A model generated the notes under the pieces. The model saw only the letters and a list, made by a program, of their open reading frames with translations. It ran no database searches and was not told where the DNA came from. From assembly GCA_035697485.1 (NCBI GenBank), contig DASSCU010000011.1, positions 62,001-126,000 on the forward strand: 64,000 bases of DNA, in the 5' to 3' direction. Shown one piece after another: positions 1 through 9,360 of the stretch; position 1 is the stretch's first letter; each line of letters begins with the position of its first letter. Source of the DNA: Actinomycetota bacterium (GTDB lineage Bacteria > Actinomycetota > UBA4738 > HRBIN12). The translations under genes were made by a program, and so were the position numbers.

Positions 1-2
1 TG

Positions 3-137
3 GGTGACGCGGGAGCCGTGCTGGAACCCGATCCCCGCGTGCGCAAGGAGACCCGAAGCCTGCTGTACGGCTTCGCCGAGTACCACCTGGAGCGGCGGAT
101 GAAATCGGTGCCGATGCTGGTGAGGACGGCGACATGA
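3..137 (+). CDS. recO: DNA repair protein RecO, C-terminal end (partial)
   Basis: Only the last 44 codons are in the window; the frame is open at the left edge. The end reads LLYGFAEYHLERRMKSVP, which resembles the helical C-terminus of RecO, where a HLxRRLRS-type segment is usual. RecO helps load RecA on gapped DNA in RecFOR repair. The stop overlaps the uppS start (ATGA at 134), so the two are probably co-translated; recO next to uppS is a common actinobacterial arrangement. The call rests on this short tail plus the neighbour, so it is moderate. Confidence 0.6.
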   Translation, partial: GDAGAVLEPDPRVRKETRSLLYGFAEYHLERRMKSVPMLVRTAT

Positions 138-874
138 GCTTCCTGCTCGACATCGATCGCTCGCGCGTGCCCGAGCACGTCGCGATCGTGATGGACGGCA
201 ACGGCCGGTGGGCGCAGCAGCGAGGGCTGGCCCGTACCGAGGGCCACGGCGCCGGTGAGGAGGCCCTCTGGGACACCGTGAAGGGCGCGAACGAGGTCGG
301 CGTGCGATGGCTCACGGTCTACGCGTTCAGCACCGAGAACTGGAAGCGCCCCCAGCCCGAGGTGCTCTACCTGATGAACTTCAACCGCGATCTGCTGCGG
401 CGCCGTCGCGACGAGCTCAACGGCATGAACGTGCGCATCCGATGGGCCGGCCGGCGCGACTGGCGCATGCCGCGCAGCGTGCTGAAGGAGATGCGAATCT
501 CCGAGCAGCTCACGCGTGACAACACGGGCATGACGCTCACGATCGCGTTCAACTACGGAGGCCGAGCGGAGATCGTCGATGCGGTGAAGGACCTGGCGCG
601 TGACGTCCGGGACGGCACGCTCAAGCCCGAGAAGGTGAACGAGCGCGAGATCGCCAAGCGCCTGTACCACGCCGACATGCCTGAACCCGACCTGCTGATC
701 CGCACGAGCGGCGAGGAGCGCATCTCGAACTTCCTGCTGTGGGAGGTCGCGTACTCCGAACTGTGGTTCACGCCCGTCTTCTGGCCGGACTTCACGCGCG
801 AGACGCTCTTCGAGGCGATCCGCGACTTCCAGAAGCGCACCCGTCGGTTCGGGGCGCTGCGCGAGGACGACTGA
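134..874 (+). CDS. uppS: Isoprenyl (undecaprenyl-type) diphosphate synthase
   Basis: Cis-prenyltransferase that condenses isopentenyl diphosphate onto an allylic primer to make the polyprenyl carrier for cell-wall synthesis. At 246 residues it has the usual family length. The signature VMDGNGRWAQQRG lies at about residues 19-31, with the catalytic Asp in MDGNGRWA, then HGAGEEAL, YAFSTENWKRP, FNYGGRAEIVDAV, and the C-terminal PDLLIRTSGEERISNFLLW and ELWFTPVFWPDF motifs. All expected conserved blocks are present. The start overlaps the recO stop. The chain length of the product cannot be read from sequence. Confidence 0.96.
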   Translation: MSFLLDIDRSRVPEHVAIVMDGNGRWAQQRGLARTEGHGAGEEALWDTVKGANEVGVRWLTVYAFSTENWKRPQPEVLYLMNFNRDLLRRRRDELNGMNVRIRWAGRRDWRMPRSVLKEMRISEQLTRDNTGMTLTIAFNYGGRAEIVDAVKDLARDVRDGTLKPEKVNEREIAKRLYHADMPEPDLLIRTSGEERISNFLLWEVAYSELWFTPVFWPDFTRETLFEAIRDFQKRTRRFGALREDD

Positions 875-992
875 CCGAACGGCGCGGTCGTGACGTTCCC
901 GTTGCGGTCCGGGTCCGTGTGCGGGACACCGGTACGATGGTCTCCACGCCAGCGGCCGCCGCCAGCGGCCGGGAGAAGGGAGACCCGCACCG

Positions 993-2318
993 ATGACCGA
1001 CCTCATGGAGGCCGTCACCAGCCTCGCGAAGCGCCGGGGCATCGCGTTCCAGTCCGCGGAGATCTACGGCGGGTTGCGCTCGTCGTGGGACTACGGCCCC
1101 CTCGGGGTCGAGCTGCGGCGGAACATCCGCAACGCCTGGTGGCGCTCGACCGTGCAACTGCGCGACGACGTCGTCGGCGTCGAGGCCGCGGTGATCACGA
1201 GCCCCCGTGTCTGGCAGGCGAGCGGACACCTCGACACGTTCCACGACCCGCTCGTCGAATGCACGAATTGCCACCAGCGCTGGCGTGAGGATCACCTCGC
1301 GGCCGATGCGAACGGCATCGTGACGTGTCCGAACTGTGGTGGGGCCGAGTTCACCGAGCCGAAGCAGTTCAACCTGATGCTGAAGACGTTCCTCGGCCCG
1401 ATCGAGGACGACGACGCCGTCGCGTATCTGCGTCCCGAGACGGCCCAGGGCATGTTCGTGAACTTCTCGGCGATCCAGACCGTGTCTCGCAAGAAGCTCC
1501 CGTTCGGCATCGCCCAGATCGGGAAGTCATTCCGCAACGAGATCACGCCGGGGAACTTCATCTTCCGCACGCGCGAGTTCGAGCAGATGGAGATGGAGTT
1601 CTTCGTCGAGCCCGGCAGCGACGAGGAGTGGTTCGAGTACTGGGTCGAGCAGCGTCTGAACTGGTACCTCGAGCTCGGGGTGTCGAAGGAGAAGCTGCAG
1701 CTGCGCCCGCACGACGCGGAAGAGCTCGCGCACTACGCGAAGGCGGCCACCGACGTCGAGTACGAGTTCCCGTTCGGCTGGCAGGAGCTCGAGGGCATCG
1801 CGAACCGCACGGACTACGACCTGAACGCGCACCAGTCCGCAAGCGGCGAGGACCTCACGTACTTCGATCAGGAGCAGGAATCGCGGTACCTGCCGTACGT
1901 GGTCGAGCCGGCCGTGGGCGTCGATCGGGCGCTGCTCGTGTTCCTGCTCGACGCGTATCGCGTCGAGGAGGTGCCAACCGCGAAGGGCGACACCGACAAG
2001 CGCACGGTGCTGGGGCTGCACCGCGACCTCGCGCCGATCAAGGTGGCCGTGTTGCCGTTGTCGCGCAACGAGAAGCTCGTGCCCGAGGCCCGCCTCGTGC
2101 ACGACCTGGTCAAGCCCGAATGGATCACCCAGTACGACGACGCCGGAGCGATCGGGCGCCGGTACCGACGGCAGGACGAGGTCGGCACGCCGTTCTGCGT
2201 GACCGTCGACTTCGACTCGCTCGACGACCGCCAGGTGACGGTGCGAGAGCGCGACACGATGCAGCAGGATCGCGTCGCGATCGACGGCCTGGTGGCGTAC
2301 CTGCGGGAGCGTCTGTGA
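993..2318 (+). CDS. glyS: Glycine--tRNA ligase, dimeric (class II) type
   Basis: Charges tRNA-Gly. The 441 residues fit the alpha2-type GlyRS found in Actinobacteria, not the alpha2-beta2 form. Visible: N-terminal FQSAEIYGG and [12 protein letters not shown]; a zinc-type insertion with CTNCHQRW and CPNCGG (two CxxC pairs); [12 protein letters not shown]; motif 2 region [19 protein letters not shown]; motif 3 [18 protein letters not shown]; and a C-terminal anticodon-binding domain ([10 protein letters not shown]). A ribosome binding site (GAAGGGAG) precedes the ATG. The 118-bp gap after uppS holds a possible TACGAT -10 box at 933-938, so it may have its own promoter. Confidence 0.97.
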   Translation: MTDLMEAVTSLAKRRGIAFQSAEIYGGLRSSWDYGPLGVELRRNIRNAWWRSTVQLRDDVVGVEAAVITSPRVWQASGHLDTFHDPLVECTNCHQRWREDHLAADANGIVTCPNCGGAEFTEPKQFNLMLKTFLGPIEDDDAVAYLRPETAQGMFVNFSAIQTVSRKKLPFGIAQIGKSFRNEITPGNFIFRTREFEQMEMEFFVEPGSDEEWFEYWVEQRLNWYLELGVSKEKLQLRPHDAEELAHYAKAATDVEYEFPFGWQELEGIANRTDYDLNAHQSASGEDLTYFDQEQESRYLPYVVEPAVGVDRALLVFLLDAYRVEEVPTAKGDTDKRTVLGLHRDLAPIKVAVLPLSRNEKLVPEARLVHDLVKPEWITQYDDAGAIGRRYRRQDEVGTPFCVTVDFDSLDDRQVTVRERDTMQQDRVAIDGLVAYLRERL

Positions 2319-2524
2319 ACGACGAGGCACCGACCCCCCGGCCGCGCGGCTCGATGGTGCTGTACGCCGCAGGGTTCGTGGCGATGCTCGCGGCCGGCGT
2401 CCTGCTGGGCATCGCGGCGAGAGAGTTCCTACGCGAGAGCGGCCTGCTGTGGGCCTCGATCGCGCTGTCCGCTGGCGCGGTCGTGCTCGCCGTGCTGAGC
2501 GTGCTCGTGCCGAGGCGGTCGTGA
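2315..2524 (+). CDS. Small two-helix membrane protein
   Basis: A 69-residue reading frame starting at a GTG that overlaps the glyS stop (GTGA). The N-terminus is polar and proline-rich ([12 protein letters not shown]), followed by two hydrophobic segments at about residues 15-34 ([20 protein letters not shown]) and 43-64 ([20 protein letters not shown]), and it ends VPRRS. The tight overlaps on both sides (the next gene starts at 2521) argue for real translation coupled to glyS. No function can be named. Confidence 0.7.
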   Translation: MNDEAPTPRPRGSMVLYAAGFVAMLAAGVLLGIAAREFLRESGLLWASIALSAGAVVLAVLSVLVPRRS

Positions 2525-3882
2525 GGCGCGCGCGCCTCGCTGCGATCGTCGCCGTCCTCGCGACGGTGGCGGCGGCATGCTCGGGCGACGGCATCAGCAT
2601 CGAGATCGGATCCCCCCAAGCGTCGGGATCGGCGGTCGGCGGTCCGAGCGAGGCAGCCGGTCGCACCGGCCTCACCGTCGACCCCGTGCACACCGGCGAG
2701 GAGCGTGCCCTCGGGGCGATGCGGGCACTCTGTGTCGGCCCCACCCCCACCGGCACCGATGACGACGGCGCACCGGCCGACACGCCGGCCGACGTCGAGG
2801 AGTTGGAGGCGCAGGTCGAGCAGGTCCGGGAGCGGGAGTTCCTCCGCGACGTCGTCGTGCAACCGGTCAGCGCCGACGAGATCGCGGCGAAGCTGGAAGG
2901 GGCATTCGACGAGACGTATCCGAAGGAGTTCTACGACCGGCGCTCCGTCGCCTGGCAGACGATCGGGGTGCTGCCCGATACGGGCTCGATCCGCGACGCG
3001 CTGCTCGCGTACCAGACGGGCCAGGTGGTGGGGTTCTACAACCCGCTCGACGGCGAGCTGGTCTACAGAGCCGACGGCGATCTCGACCTCCTGGAACGAG
3101 TGACGCTGGCCCACGAGCTGACACACGCGATCGATGACCAGCACTTCGACCTCGCGCGCATCGACGAGGTCGCAGCCGCCTGCCGTGACGAAGCGTTCCA
3201 GGCGGCCCTCGGCGCCGTCGAGGGGAGCGCCCAGTTCTTCTCGATCAGGGTCCTGTTCGAGTTCCCGCCAGCCGACGGCGACTTCTCCGGGCTCGACGGA
3301 GGTGGCGGCATGCCCGACGCGGTGCCGCCGTTCGTCGCCGAGCTCCAGCTGTGGCCCTACGCCGCCGGGCAGAGCTTCATCACCCAGCTCGACGCGAACG
3401 GCGGCGTCGCCGAGATCGACGAGGCGCTCCGCACGTTTCCTCTCACCACCGAGCAGATCCTGCACCCCGAGCGCTACCCGTCGGATCGTCCGTCGCCGGT
3501 CGACGTCCCCGACCTCTCGAGCGAGCTCGGCGACGGCTGGGGCGACCTCGACGTGATGCAGGTGGGGGAGGCCTGGCTGGCGGCGATGTTGGGCCTGCGC
3601 CTCGAATCAGCCACCGCCGATGCAGCTGCTGCAGGCTGGGACGGCGGCCTCTACCGCGCGTTCACCGACGGCGACGACGCAGCGGTCGTCCTCGCGACGG
3701 CATGGGACTCGAGGGCCGACGCCGACGCGTTCGAGCAGGCGGCGAGGGAGTGGTTCGCCGCGGACGACGCCCCGGGGATCGTCGGTCGACCGAGCGCCAC
3801 GCGGGTCACCATGGCGATCGCGACCACCGGCGACGCTCAGGTTCGCGCCGCGCTTGCGGGTGCCGCCGACGCCGACGTTTGA
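2521..3882 (+). CDS. Lipoprotein with HExxH metallopeptidase motif
   Basis: A 453-residue exported protein. The GTG at 2521, overlapping the previous stop, gives a good lipoprotein signal: basic RRARLA, a hydrophobic core and lipobox TVAAAC, so the mature protein is probably anchored to the outer face of the membrane. HELTH (residues 198-202) within LAHELTHAIDDQHFDL is a zinc-binding HExxH motif. About 40 residues later EGSAQFF offers a Glu in the position of a gluzincin third ligand. This layout is seen in an uncharacterised actinobacterial family of predicted zinc peptidases. The protease activity is inferred; the substrate is unknown. A start further upstream would lose the signal peptide. 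Confidence 0.75.
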   Translation: MRRARLAAIVAVLATVAAACSGDGISIEIGSPQASGSAVGGPSEAAGRTGLTVDPVHTGEERALGAMRALCVGPTPTGTDDDGAPADTPADVEELEAQVEQVREREFLRDVVVQPVSADEIAAKLEGAFDETYPKEFYDRRSVAWQTIGVLPDTGSIRDALLAYQTGQVVGFYNPLDGELVYRADGDLDLLERVTLAHELTHAIDDQHFDLARIDEVAAACRDEAFQAALGAVEGSAQFFSIRVLFEFPPADGDFSGLDGGGGMPDAVPPFVAELQLWPYAAGQSFITQLDANGGVAEIDEALRTFPLTTEQILHPERYPSDRPSPVDVPDLSSELGDGWGDLDVMQVGEAWLAAMLGLRLESATADAAAAGWDGGLYRAFTDGDDAAVVLATAWDSRADADAFEQAAREWFAADDAPGIVGRPSATRVTMAIATTGDAQVRAALAGAADADV

Positions 3883-3890
3883 AGGGTCGC

Positions 3891-4385
3891 CTAGGCGGTG
3901 TCGGAGATCGGCGGAGGGGGCACGTCGGGGATCTCGAGGTCGAGGAACTGGAAGTCGACGATGTGGCTCGCGTACGTGCGGACCGAGGCTCCCAGTGCCG
4001 CGAGGACCCGATGGGTGAGCGCGGGATCCTCGGAGGCGAGCGTCAGCCAGCGAGCACGGTCGACCTCGAGCAGCACGGTCGGCTCGATCGCGATCGCGGT
4101 CGCGGCGCGCGGACCCCCGTCGAGCAGCGCCATCTCGCCGAAGAGCTGCCCCGGCTCGACGATCGTCACCGTCATCTCTTCTCCGTAACCTGGGATGAAC
4201 GCCCGCACCCGGCCGGTGACGACGACGTAGAACTCGGTCGCGAGGTCCCCCGCGAAGTAGACGTGCTGCCCGAGTGGGATCGACCACTCGGAGGAGATGT
4301 CGGCGACGTGACCGAGGGTGACGTCGCCGACTCCCCGGAAGAGCTCGACGTGCGACAGAGCTGCGACGGTCGCGGCCCGATCCAT
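3891..4385 (-). CDS. Cyclic-nucleotide-binding domain protein (no DNA-binding domain)
   Basis: 164 residues, almost entirely one cNMP-binding beta-roll: LFRGVGDVTLGHVAD, then PLGQHVYFAGDLATEFYVVV, GYGEEMTVTIVEPGQLFGE and MALLDGGPRAATA. The FGEMALLDGGPRAAT stretch is the phosphate-binding cassette of CRP/FNR-type domains. A short helical tail follows, with no helix-turn-helix, so it is probably a ligand sensor acting on a partner, not a transcription factor. It converges on the metallopeptidase gene (8 bp apart) and diverges from the ECF sigma gene. Notably, a class III cyclase is encoded at 25.2 kb. Confidence 0.85.
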   Translation of the reverse strand: MDRAATVAALSHVELFRGVGDVTLGHVADISSEWSIPLGQHVYFAGDLATEFYVVVTGRVRAFIPGYGEEMTVTIVEPGQLFGEMALLDGGPRAATAIAIEPTVLLEVDRARWLTLASEDPALTHRVLAALGASVRTYASHIVDFQFLDLEIPDVPPPPISDTA

Positions 4386-4477
4386 GGCCGGAGCTTAGTC
4401 CCAAGTCCGCGAGCACAACTCGATGCGATCTTTCCCTCTCGCTGTAAGCGCATAGGCGATCGTCGGGATAGAACCGT

Positions 4478-4972
4478 GTGGTGGCCGACCGTGAGGGCTT
4501 CGAGCGGTTCTTCCGGGCGAGATATCCGCAGTTGGTGCGGGCGTGCGCCCTCGTGACCCTCGACGTGGCCGCCGCAGAAGAGATCGCGGCAGAGGCGTTC
4601 TCGCGATCGTGGCCACGGTGGGGACAGATGCACGACGACGACCACGCAGGCGGATACGTGTACACGACGGCGATGCGGCTCTGCTCGAAGCGACGGACCC
4701 GGGCTCGCCGGGAAGTCGTCGGCGACGTGGTCGAGCGTCCATCGAGTCGTGACGAGACAGGCACGGCGCTCGATCGCGCCGAGGTGTTCGCTGCCCTCGC
4801 CCGACTCTCGCTCCGCCAGCGGCAGGCGGTCACTCTGCGCGACTGGGCAGGGTTCGAGACCGACGAGGTGGCTTCGATGCTCGGCTTGAGCGCGAGCACG
4901 GTACGCGTGCACGTGGCGCGTGGCCGCGCGTCTCTGCGCGAGACGCTCGGCGTGAAGGAGCCGGAAGCATGA
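4478..4972 (+). CDS. ECF RNA polymerase sigma factor, SigE-like
   Basis: 164 residues with sigma region 2 at about 6-70 (GFERFFRARYPQLVRACAL, then AAEEIAAEAFSRSWPRW) and region 4 at about 108-155 (LSLRQRQAVTLRDWAGF, EVASMLGLSASTVRVH). This is the SAF-type ECF layout usual in Actinobacteria. The start is GTG at 4478 or the next codon, GTG 4481. The stop overlaps the downstream membrane protein start (ATGA at 4969), the usual arrangement of a sigma factor with its regulator. Confidence 0.9.
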   Translation: MVADREGFERFFRARYPQLVRACALVTLDVAAAEEIAAEAFSRSWPRWGQMHDDDHAGGYVYTTAMRLCSKRRTRARREVVGDVVERPSSRDETGTALDRAEVFAALARLSLRQRQAVTLRDWAGFETDEVASMLGLSASTVRVHVARGRASLRETLGVKEPEA

Positions 4973-6501
4973 AGACCGACGACCGCGACGAGCCCCTCGG
5001 GGCAGCCCTTGAGGACGCGGTGACCGACCTCCGGCCGCGGTCGCCCGACCCCGGGCTGCTGATGCGCAGGGGGACGAGCCGGCGACTCGCCGTGCTCTCT
5101 GCGGCCCTGCTCACCGTCGTGGTCTTCATCGCGGCGGTCGGGCTCGCGGCAACCCAGGTCGGCAAGGAAGCAGACGGCAGTATCGCGGGAGCCCGCGCGT
5201 CCAGGACGTTCGCGTCGCCGGACTACCGCTGGACGATGCCGGTCCCCGACGGCTGGCGTGTGTTCGCGACGCGATCAGTCGGAGGCCCTCGGGATATCGT
5301 CCAAGGACTCCGCACGAGCCTGGTGACCGACTCCTCTGCCGATCTGCGCGGGGTCCAATCGGTCGCGTCTGAGCTCCCACCGGACGTCCCCGATTCCGAC
5401 GTGATCGTGTTCGTTGATCCGTTCGTCGGAACGGGCGCCGCCGAGCCGACGACGCTCGTGTTGGGAGCTGAGCGCGATGACGACGCCAATGTCGGCTGGA
5501 CCTGGCGCGACGGGAAGCTCTGCGGAACGACCGGGTGCGCCCGTGTCTACCTTTGGCACGGCCCAAACGCGAGCAGAGCGGCCGTGGAAGACGGCTTACA
5601 GGTCGCGCGGGGTGTCCGCCTCGTCGAGTCGCGCCCGAACCCCACAGAGGTCACGCCGACGATCACCTACCAGAACCTCGGGCGGAACGCTTTCCGGGTG
5701 GAGTACCCGACAGGGTGGACGAGCGCAGACGAGAGCCTGGCGCCGGATCTCTTCGATCCTCGCGAGATCCTGTCGATCGGAACGTTCCCGCTTCGACCCG
5801 GCGGCACGGCACCCACCGAGGCGGTCCTCCCCGGAAATGCGATCGCCGACATCGGCCCGGGCGACGTGTTCCTCACGGTGCAGGAACGAGTCGGGCGCTC
5901 GGGGGGTCTGGACTTCCCGACCCGGCCGTCGGGCTTCGGTCCGGGCACGGGTTGCCCCTCCGGCGACGAGGCATGCTTGGAAGGCACGTCGATGGCGATC
6001 GAGGGGCTCCGCGCATGGTGGATCCCGTTCTCGGACCGTCCGTCGGGCAGAGACTTCTACGCATTCGTGGCGATGGGTGAGGAAGCCTACCGGGACCCAG
6101 CTCGGTCGGCCGCGGCGTGGAGGGTCCTCGATTCGTTGGCGTTCGACCCGGAACAGCAGCTCACCGAGCTCCCTCCTCCGATCCGCGACGACTACCGGTC
6201 GGAATTCGTGAGCGACGAGCGCGGCTATCGCTTCTGGCCACGGTCAGGGCCCGCCGAGCGCGGCGCCATCTACCGATTCGAGGTGCCCCACTGCGGGCTC
6301 GACTGGCTGGTCGACTTCGACGGCAGCTTCTGGGAGCCCGTCTACGTGATGCCGGACCGTAAGCCCGACTCTGCGATCAACAGCGACATCGGCACGATCA
6401 CGCTGGTCGAACCTGATGAGGCCAGGTATGTGAGCTCGACCGATGAGCAGGTCAGCCTCTTCCGGGTCGACGGACCGATCGTCCGCCAGCTCTGCTATTG
6501 A
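4969..6501 (+). CDS. Single-pass membrane protein, probable regulator of the adjacent ECF sigma
   Basis: 510 residues: a short cytoplasmic N-terminus (about 40 residues), one transmembrane helix at about 42-64 (LAVLSAALLTVVVFIAAVG) and a large outer domain of some 440 residues. The outer part has two similar-looking stretches (YRWTMPVPDGWRVFATR and FRVEYPTGWTSADESLAP), perhaps an internal duplication. It is translationally coupled to the sigma factor, which suggests an anti-sigma or co-sensor role, but I see no ZAS zinc motif or other known anti-sigma signature, so the role is inferred from position only. Confidence 0.65.
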   Translation: MKTDDRDEPLGAALEDAVTDLRPRSPDPGLLMRRGTSRRLAVLSAALLTVVVFIAAVGLAATQVGKEADGSIAGARASRTFASPDYRWTMPVPDGWRVFATRSVGGPRDIVQGLRTSLVTDSSADLRGVQSVASELPPDVPDSDVIVFVDPFVGTGAAEPTTLVLGAERDDDANVGWTWRDGKLCGTTGCARVYLWHGPNASRAAVEDGLQVARGVRLVESRPNPTEVTPTITYQNLGRNAFRVEYPTGWTSADESLAPDLFDPREILSIGTFPLRPGGTAPTEAVLPGNAIADIGPGDVFLTVQERVGRSGGLDFPTRPSGFGPGTGCPSGDEACLEGTSMAIEGLRAWWIPFSDRPSGRDFYAFVAMGEEAYRDPARSAAAWRVLDSLAFDPEQQLTELPPPIRDDYRSEFVSDERGYRFWPRSGPAERGAIYRFEVPHCGLDWLVDFDGSFWEPVYVMPDRKPDSAINSDIGTITLVEPDEARYVSSTDEQVSLFRVDGPIVRQLCY

Positions 6502-6577
6502 GCTTTTCCGCGGAAGCGTCGCGACCTCGCCGTAGACTGGCGGCTCCGAACCGCATCGACCGTGCCGGAGGCATGCC

Positions 6578-9268
6578 GTGACCAAGTACGTCTACGACTT
6601 CTCTGAAGGCAACAAGGACATGAAGGACCTGCTCGGCGGGAAGGGAGCCAACCTCGCCGAGATGACGAACATGGGGCTGCCCGTTCCCCACGGGTTCACG
6701 ATCACCACCGAGGCGTGCCTGAGCTATTTGGCCGAGGGCGGCTTCCCCTCCGGATCGATGGACGAGGTCGAACAGCACGTGCAGACACTCGAGTCCTCGA
6801 TGGGCAAGCGGCTCGGCGATCCTTCCGACCCGCTGCTCGTGAGCGTGCGTTCTGGCGCCAAGTTCTCGATGCCCGGCATGATGGACACGGTCCTGAACCT
6901 GGGGCTCAACGAGGAGTCGATGAAGGGTCTCGCCGAGCAGTCGGGCGGCGACGTGCGGTTCGCACGGGACGCGTATCGGCGGTTCATCCAGATGTTCGGC
7001 AAGATCGTGATGGACGTGCCCGGCGACGCGTTCGAGGAAGCTCTCGACAACGCGAAGGAGCGGAAGGGCGAGGGGGCGACCGACACCGACCTCGACGCCG
7101 ACGACCTCGAGCAGCTCACGGGCGAGTTCCTCGGCATCTACCACGAGCACACGGGCCAGGACTTCCCGATCGATCCCCGGGAGCAGATGCGTCTCGCGAT
7201 CGAGGCCGTCTTCAAGAGCTGGAACGGCAAGCGCGCGATCGACTACAGGCGCCAGAACAAGATCTCCGACACCCTCGGGACTGCGGTGAACGTGCAGTCG
7301 ATGGTCTTCGGGAACCGCGGCGACGACTCGGGCACCGGCGTCGCGTTCACGCGCGACCCGGCCACGGGCGAGAAGGTCCCCTACGGCGACTACTTGGGCA
7401 ACGCGCAAGGGGAGGACGTGGTCGCCGGCATCCGCAACACCCTGCCGCTCGCCGACCTCGAGCATGTCGACCCGACGTCGTACGCACAGCTGCGCGACGT
7501 GATGCACACGCTCGAGCAGCACTACCGGGACATGTGCGACATCGAGTTCACGATCGAGAAGGGCCGACTCTGGATCCTGCAGACCCGGGTCGGCAAGCGC
7601 ACCGCGTTCGGCGAGTGGGTGATGGCCTACGACATGCTCGAGGAGAGCCTGATCGACGAGGCCGAGGCGCTGCTGCGGGTCGACGCGAACAGGCTCGAGG
7701 AGCTGTTCAAGCGCAGGGTCGACGCGACCGGTGCGACCCCGATCGCAACCGGGCTCAACGCCTCGCCCGGCGCCGCGACCGGCGCGGTGGTGTTCACGGC
7801 CGATGATGCGCAGGCTCGCGGACAGGCCGGGGAGCGGGTCATCCTCGTGCGCCGGGAGACCACCCCCGACGACTACCACGGCATGATCGCGGCCCAGGGC
7901 ATCCTCACGAGCGCGGGCGGAACGAACTCGCACGCGGCCGTCGTCGCGCGCGGAGAAGGTATCCCGGCGGTCTGCGGCGCCGACGCGATCAAGCTCCGTG
8001 TGGCCGACGGTGAGTTCAACGCCAACGGCACGATCGTGCGTCAGGGCGACACGATCACGATCGACGGCTTCACCGGTCACGTGTTCGTCGGCGAGCTTCC
8101 TCTTCAGGAGTCGCTGCTCGAGCGGGCCCGCCAGGGCGACGCCGAGGCCCGCGAGGAAACCCTCTGGAGATCGTTCGAACGCCTGATGGCGGTGGCCGAC
8201 GAGCGCCGCCGGCTGAGGGTGCGGGCGAACGCGGATACGCCCGATCAGTCGGTGAACGCCCGCGATCGCGGGGCCGAGGGGATCGGCTTGTGCCGCACCG
8301 AGCACATGTTCCTCGGTGAGGAACGCGTGCTGGCGGTGCGACAGATGATCTTCGCGGAGAGCGCCGAAGAGGAACAGGCCGCCTACGACACCCTGCTGCC
8401 GCTGCAGCGCGGCGACTTCGTCGGCATCTTCACGGCGATGAGCGGCCTGCCGGTCACCGTGCGGCTGCTCGATCCGCCCTTGCACGAGTTCCTGCCCGAT
8501 CAGGTCGAGCTCGCCGTCGACGTGGCCCTGGGTAAGGCGAACGGCAACGACGTCGCCGAGCAGGAGCGCGTACTGCAGAAGGTGAACGAGCTGCACGAGA
8601 CGAACCCGATGCTCGGTCTCCGAGGGGTACGCCTCGGCATCGTCAAGCCCGGGCTCTACGCGATGCAGGTGCGGGCGATCGTCGAGGCGGCGGTCGAGGT
8701 CAAGCGGGCGGGAGCCGACCCGAAGGTGGAGATCATGATCCCGCTCGTGGCGACGGCCCCGGAGCTGTCGCAGATGCGCGCCGAGCTCGAGCCGGTGGCG
8801 ACCGAGATCCTCGAGCGCGAGGAGGTCACGCTCGACCACCTCGAGTGGGGCACGATGATCGAGTTGCCTCGGGCCGCGGTGACGGCGGGCGAGATCGCCG
8901 AGACGGCCGAGTTCTTCTCGTTCGGCACGAACGACCTCACGCAGACCGCGTTCGGGTTCAGCCGTGACGACATCGGCAAGTTCGTCGGCATGTACGAGGA
9001 GCGCAAGCTCGTGCCCGCCAACCCCTTCGTGACGATCGACCGGCCGGGCGTGGGGTCGCTCATGCGCACCGCCGTCGAGGCCGGGAAGGGAGCGAACCCG
9101 TCGCTGCACCTCGGCATCTGCGGCGAGCACGGGGGCGACCCGGCGAGCGTGGTGTTCTGCCACGACCTCGGGCTCGACTACGTAAGCTGCTCGCCGTTCC
9201 GGGTCGAGACGGCGCGCCTCGCGGCCGGACAGGCGGCGGTCGGCGAGGCGGAGGTCGCGTCGAAGTAG
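6578..9268 (+). CDS. ppdK: Pyruvate, phosphate dikinase
   Basis: Interconverts pyruvate/ATP/Pi and PEP/AMP/PPi. The 896 residues match the family. Present: N-terminal ATP-grasp part (GGKGANLAEMTNMGLPVPHG), the swivelling phosphohistidine domain GGTNSHAAVVARGEG with catalytic His about 452, and the TIM-barrel PEP domain with GLCRTEHMF, GTMIELPRAA, FSFGTNDLTQTAFGFSRDD and the catalytic-Cys motif ICGEHGGDP (Cys about 848). The start is GTG with a GGAGG site 8 bp upstream. A TAGACT box at 6533-6538 may be its -10. It could serve gluconeogenesis or PPi-linked glycolysis; direction cannot be read from sequence. Confidence 0.98.
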   Translation: MTKYVYDFSEGNKDMKDLLGGKGANLAEMTNMGLPVPHGFTITTEACLSYLAEGGFPSGSMDEVEQHVQTLESSMGKRLGDPSDPLLVSVRSGAKFSMPGMMDTVLNLGLNEESMKGLAEQSGGDVRFARDAYRRFIQMFGKIVMDVPGDAFEEALDNAKERKGEGATDTDLDADDLEQLTGEFLGIYHEHTGQDFPIDPREQMRLAIEAVFKSWNGKRAIDYRRQNKISDTLGTAVNVQSMVFGNRGDDSGTGVAFTRDPATGEKVPYGDYLGNAQGEDVVAGIRNTLPLADLEHVDPTSYAQLRDVMHTLEQHYRDMCDIEFTIEKGRLWILQTRVGKRTAFGEWVMAYDMLEESLIDEAEALLRVDANRLEELFKRRVDATGATPIATGLNASPGAATGAVVFTADDAQARGQAGERVILVRRETTPDDYHGMIAAQGILTSAGGTNSHAAVVARGEGIPAVCGADAIKLRVADGEFNANGTIVRQGDTITIDGFTGHVFVGELPLQESLLERARQGDAEAREETLWRSFERLMAVADERRRLRVRANADTPDQSVNARDRGAEGIGLCRTEHMFLGEERVLAVRQMIFAESAEEEQAAYDTLLPLQRGDFVGIFTAMSGLPVTVRLLDPPLHEFLPDQVELAVDVALGKANGNDVAEQERVLQKVNELHETNPMLGLRGVRLGIVKPGLYAMQVRAIVEAAVEVKRAGADPKVEIMIPLVATAPELSQMRAELEPVATEILEREEVTLDHLEWGTMIELPRAAVTAGEIAETAEFFSFGTNDLTQTAFGFSRDDIGKFVGMYEERKLVPANPFVTIDRPGVGSLMRTAVEAGKGANPSLHLGICGEHGGDPASVVFCHDLGLDYVSCSPFRVETARLAAGQAAVGEAEVASK

Positions 9269-9360
9269 ACGCCGCGGCGTGATCGGCGTCACCGAACGAT
9301 CGGGCCCGACCCACTAGTCTCTGCGCTCCTCCCACCTCCCCCGAGCAGGAGGTGGTTCGC

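Noticed and set aside
1325-2314. Plus-strand frame overlapping glyS
   Set aside because: Only its last 69 codons (from 2315) look like protein; the part inside glyS is an Arg-rich shadow frame.
6452-9292. Long minus-strand frame of 946 codons
   Set aside because: It is antisense to ppdK, whose motifs are complete. The translation is Arg/His/Leu-rich low-complexity typical of the reverse of GC-rich genes.
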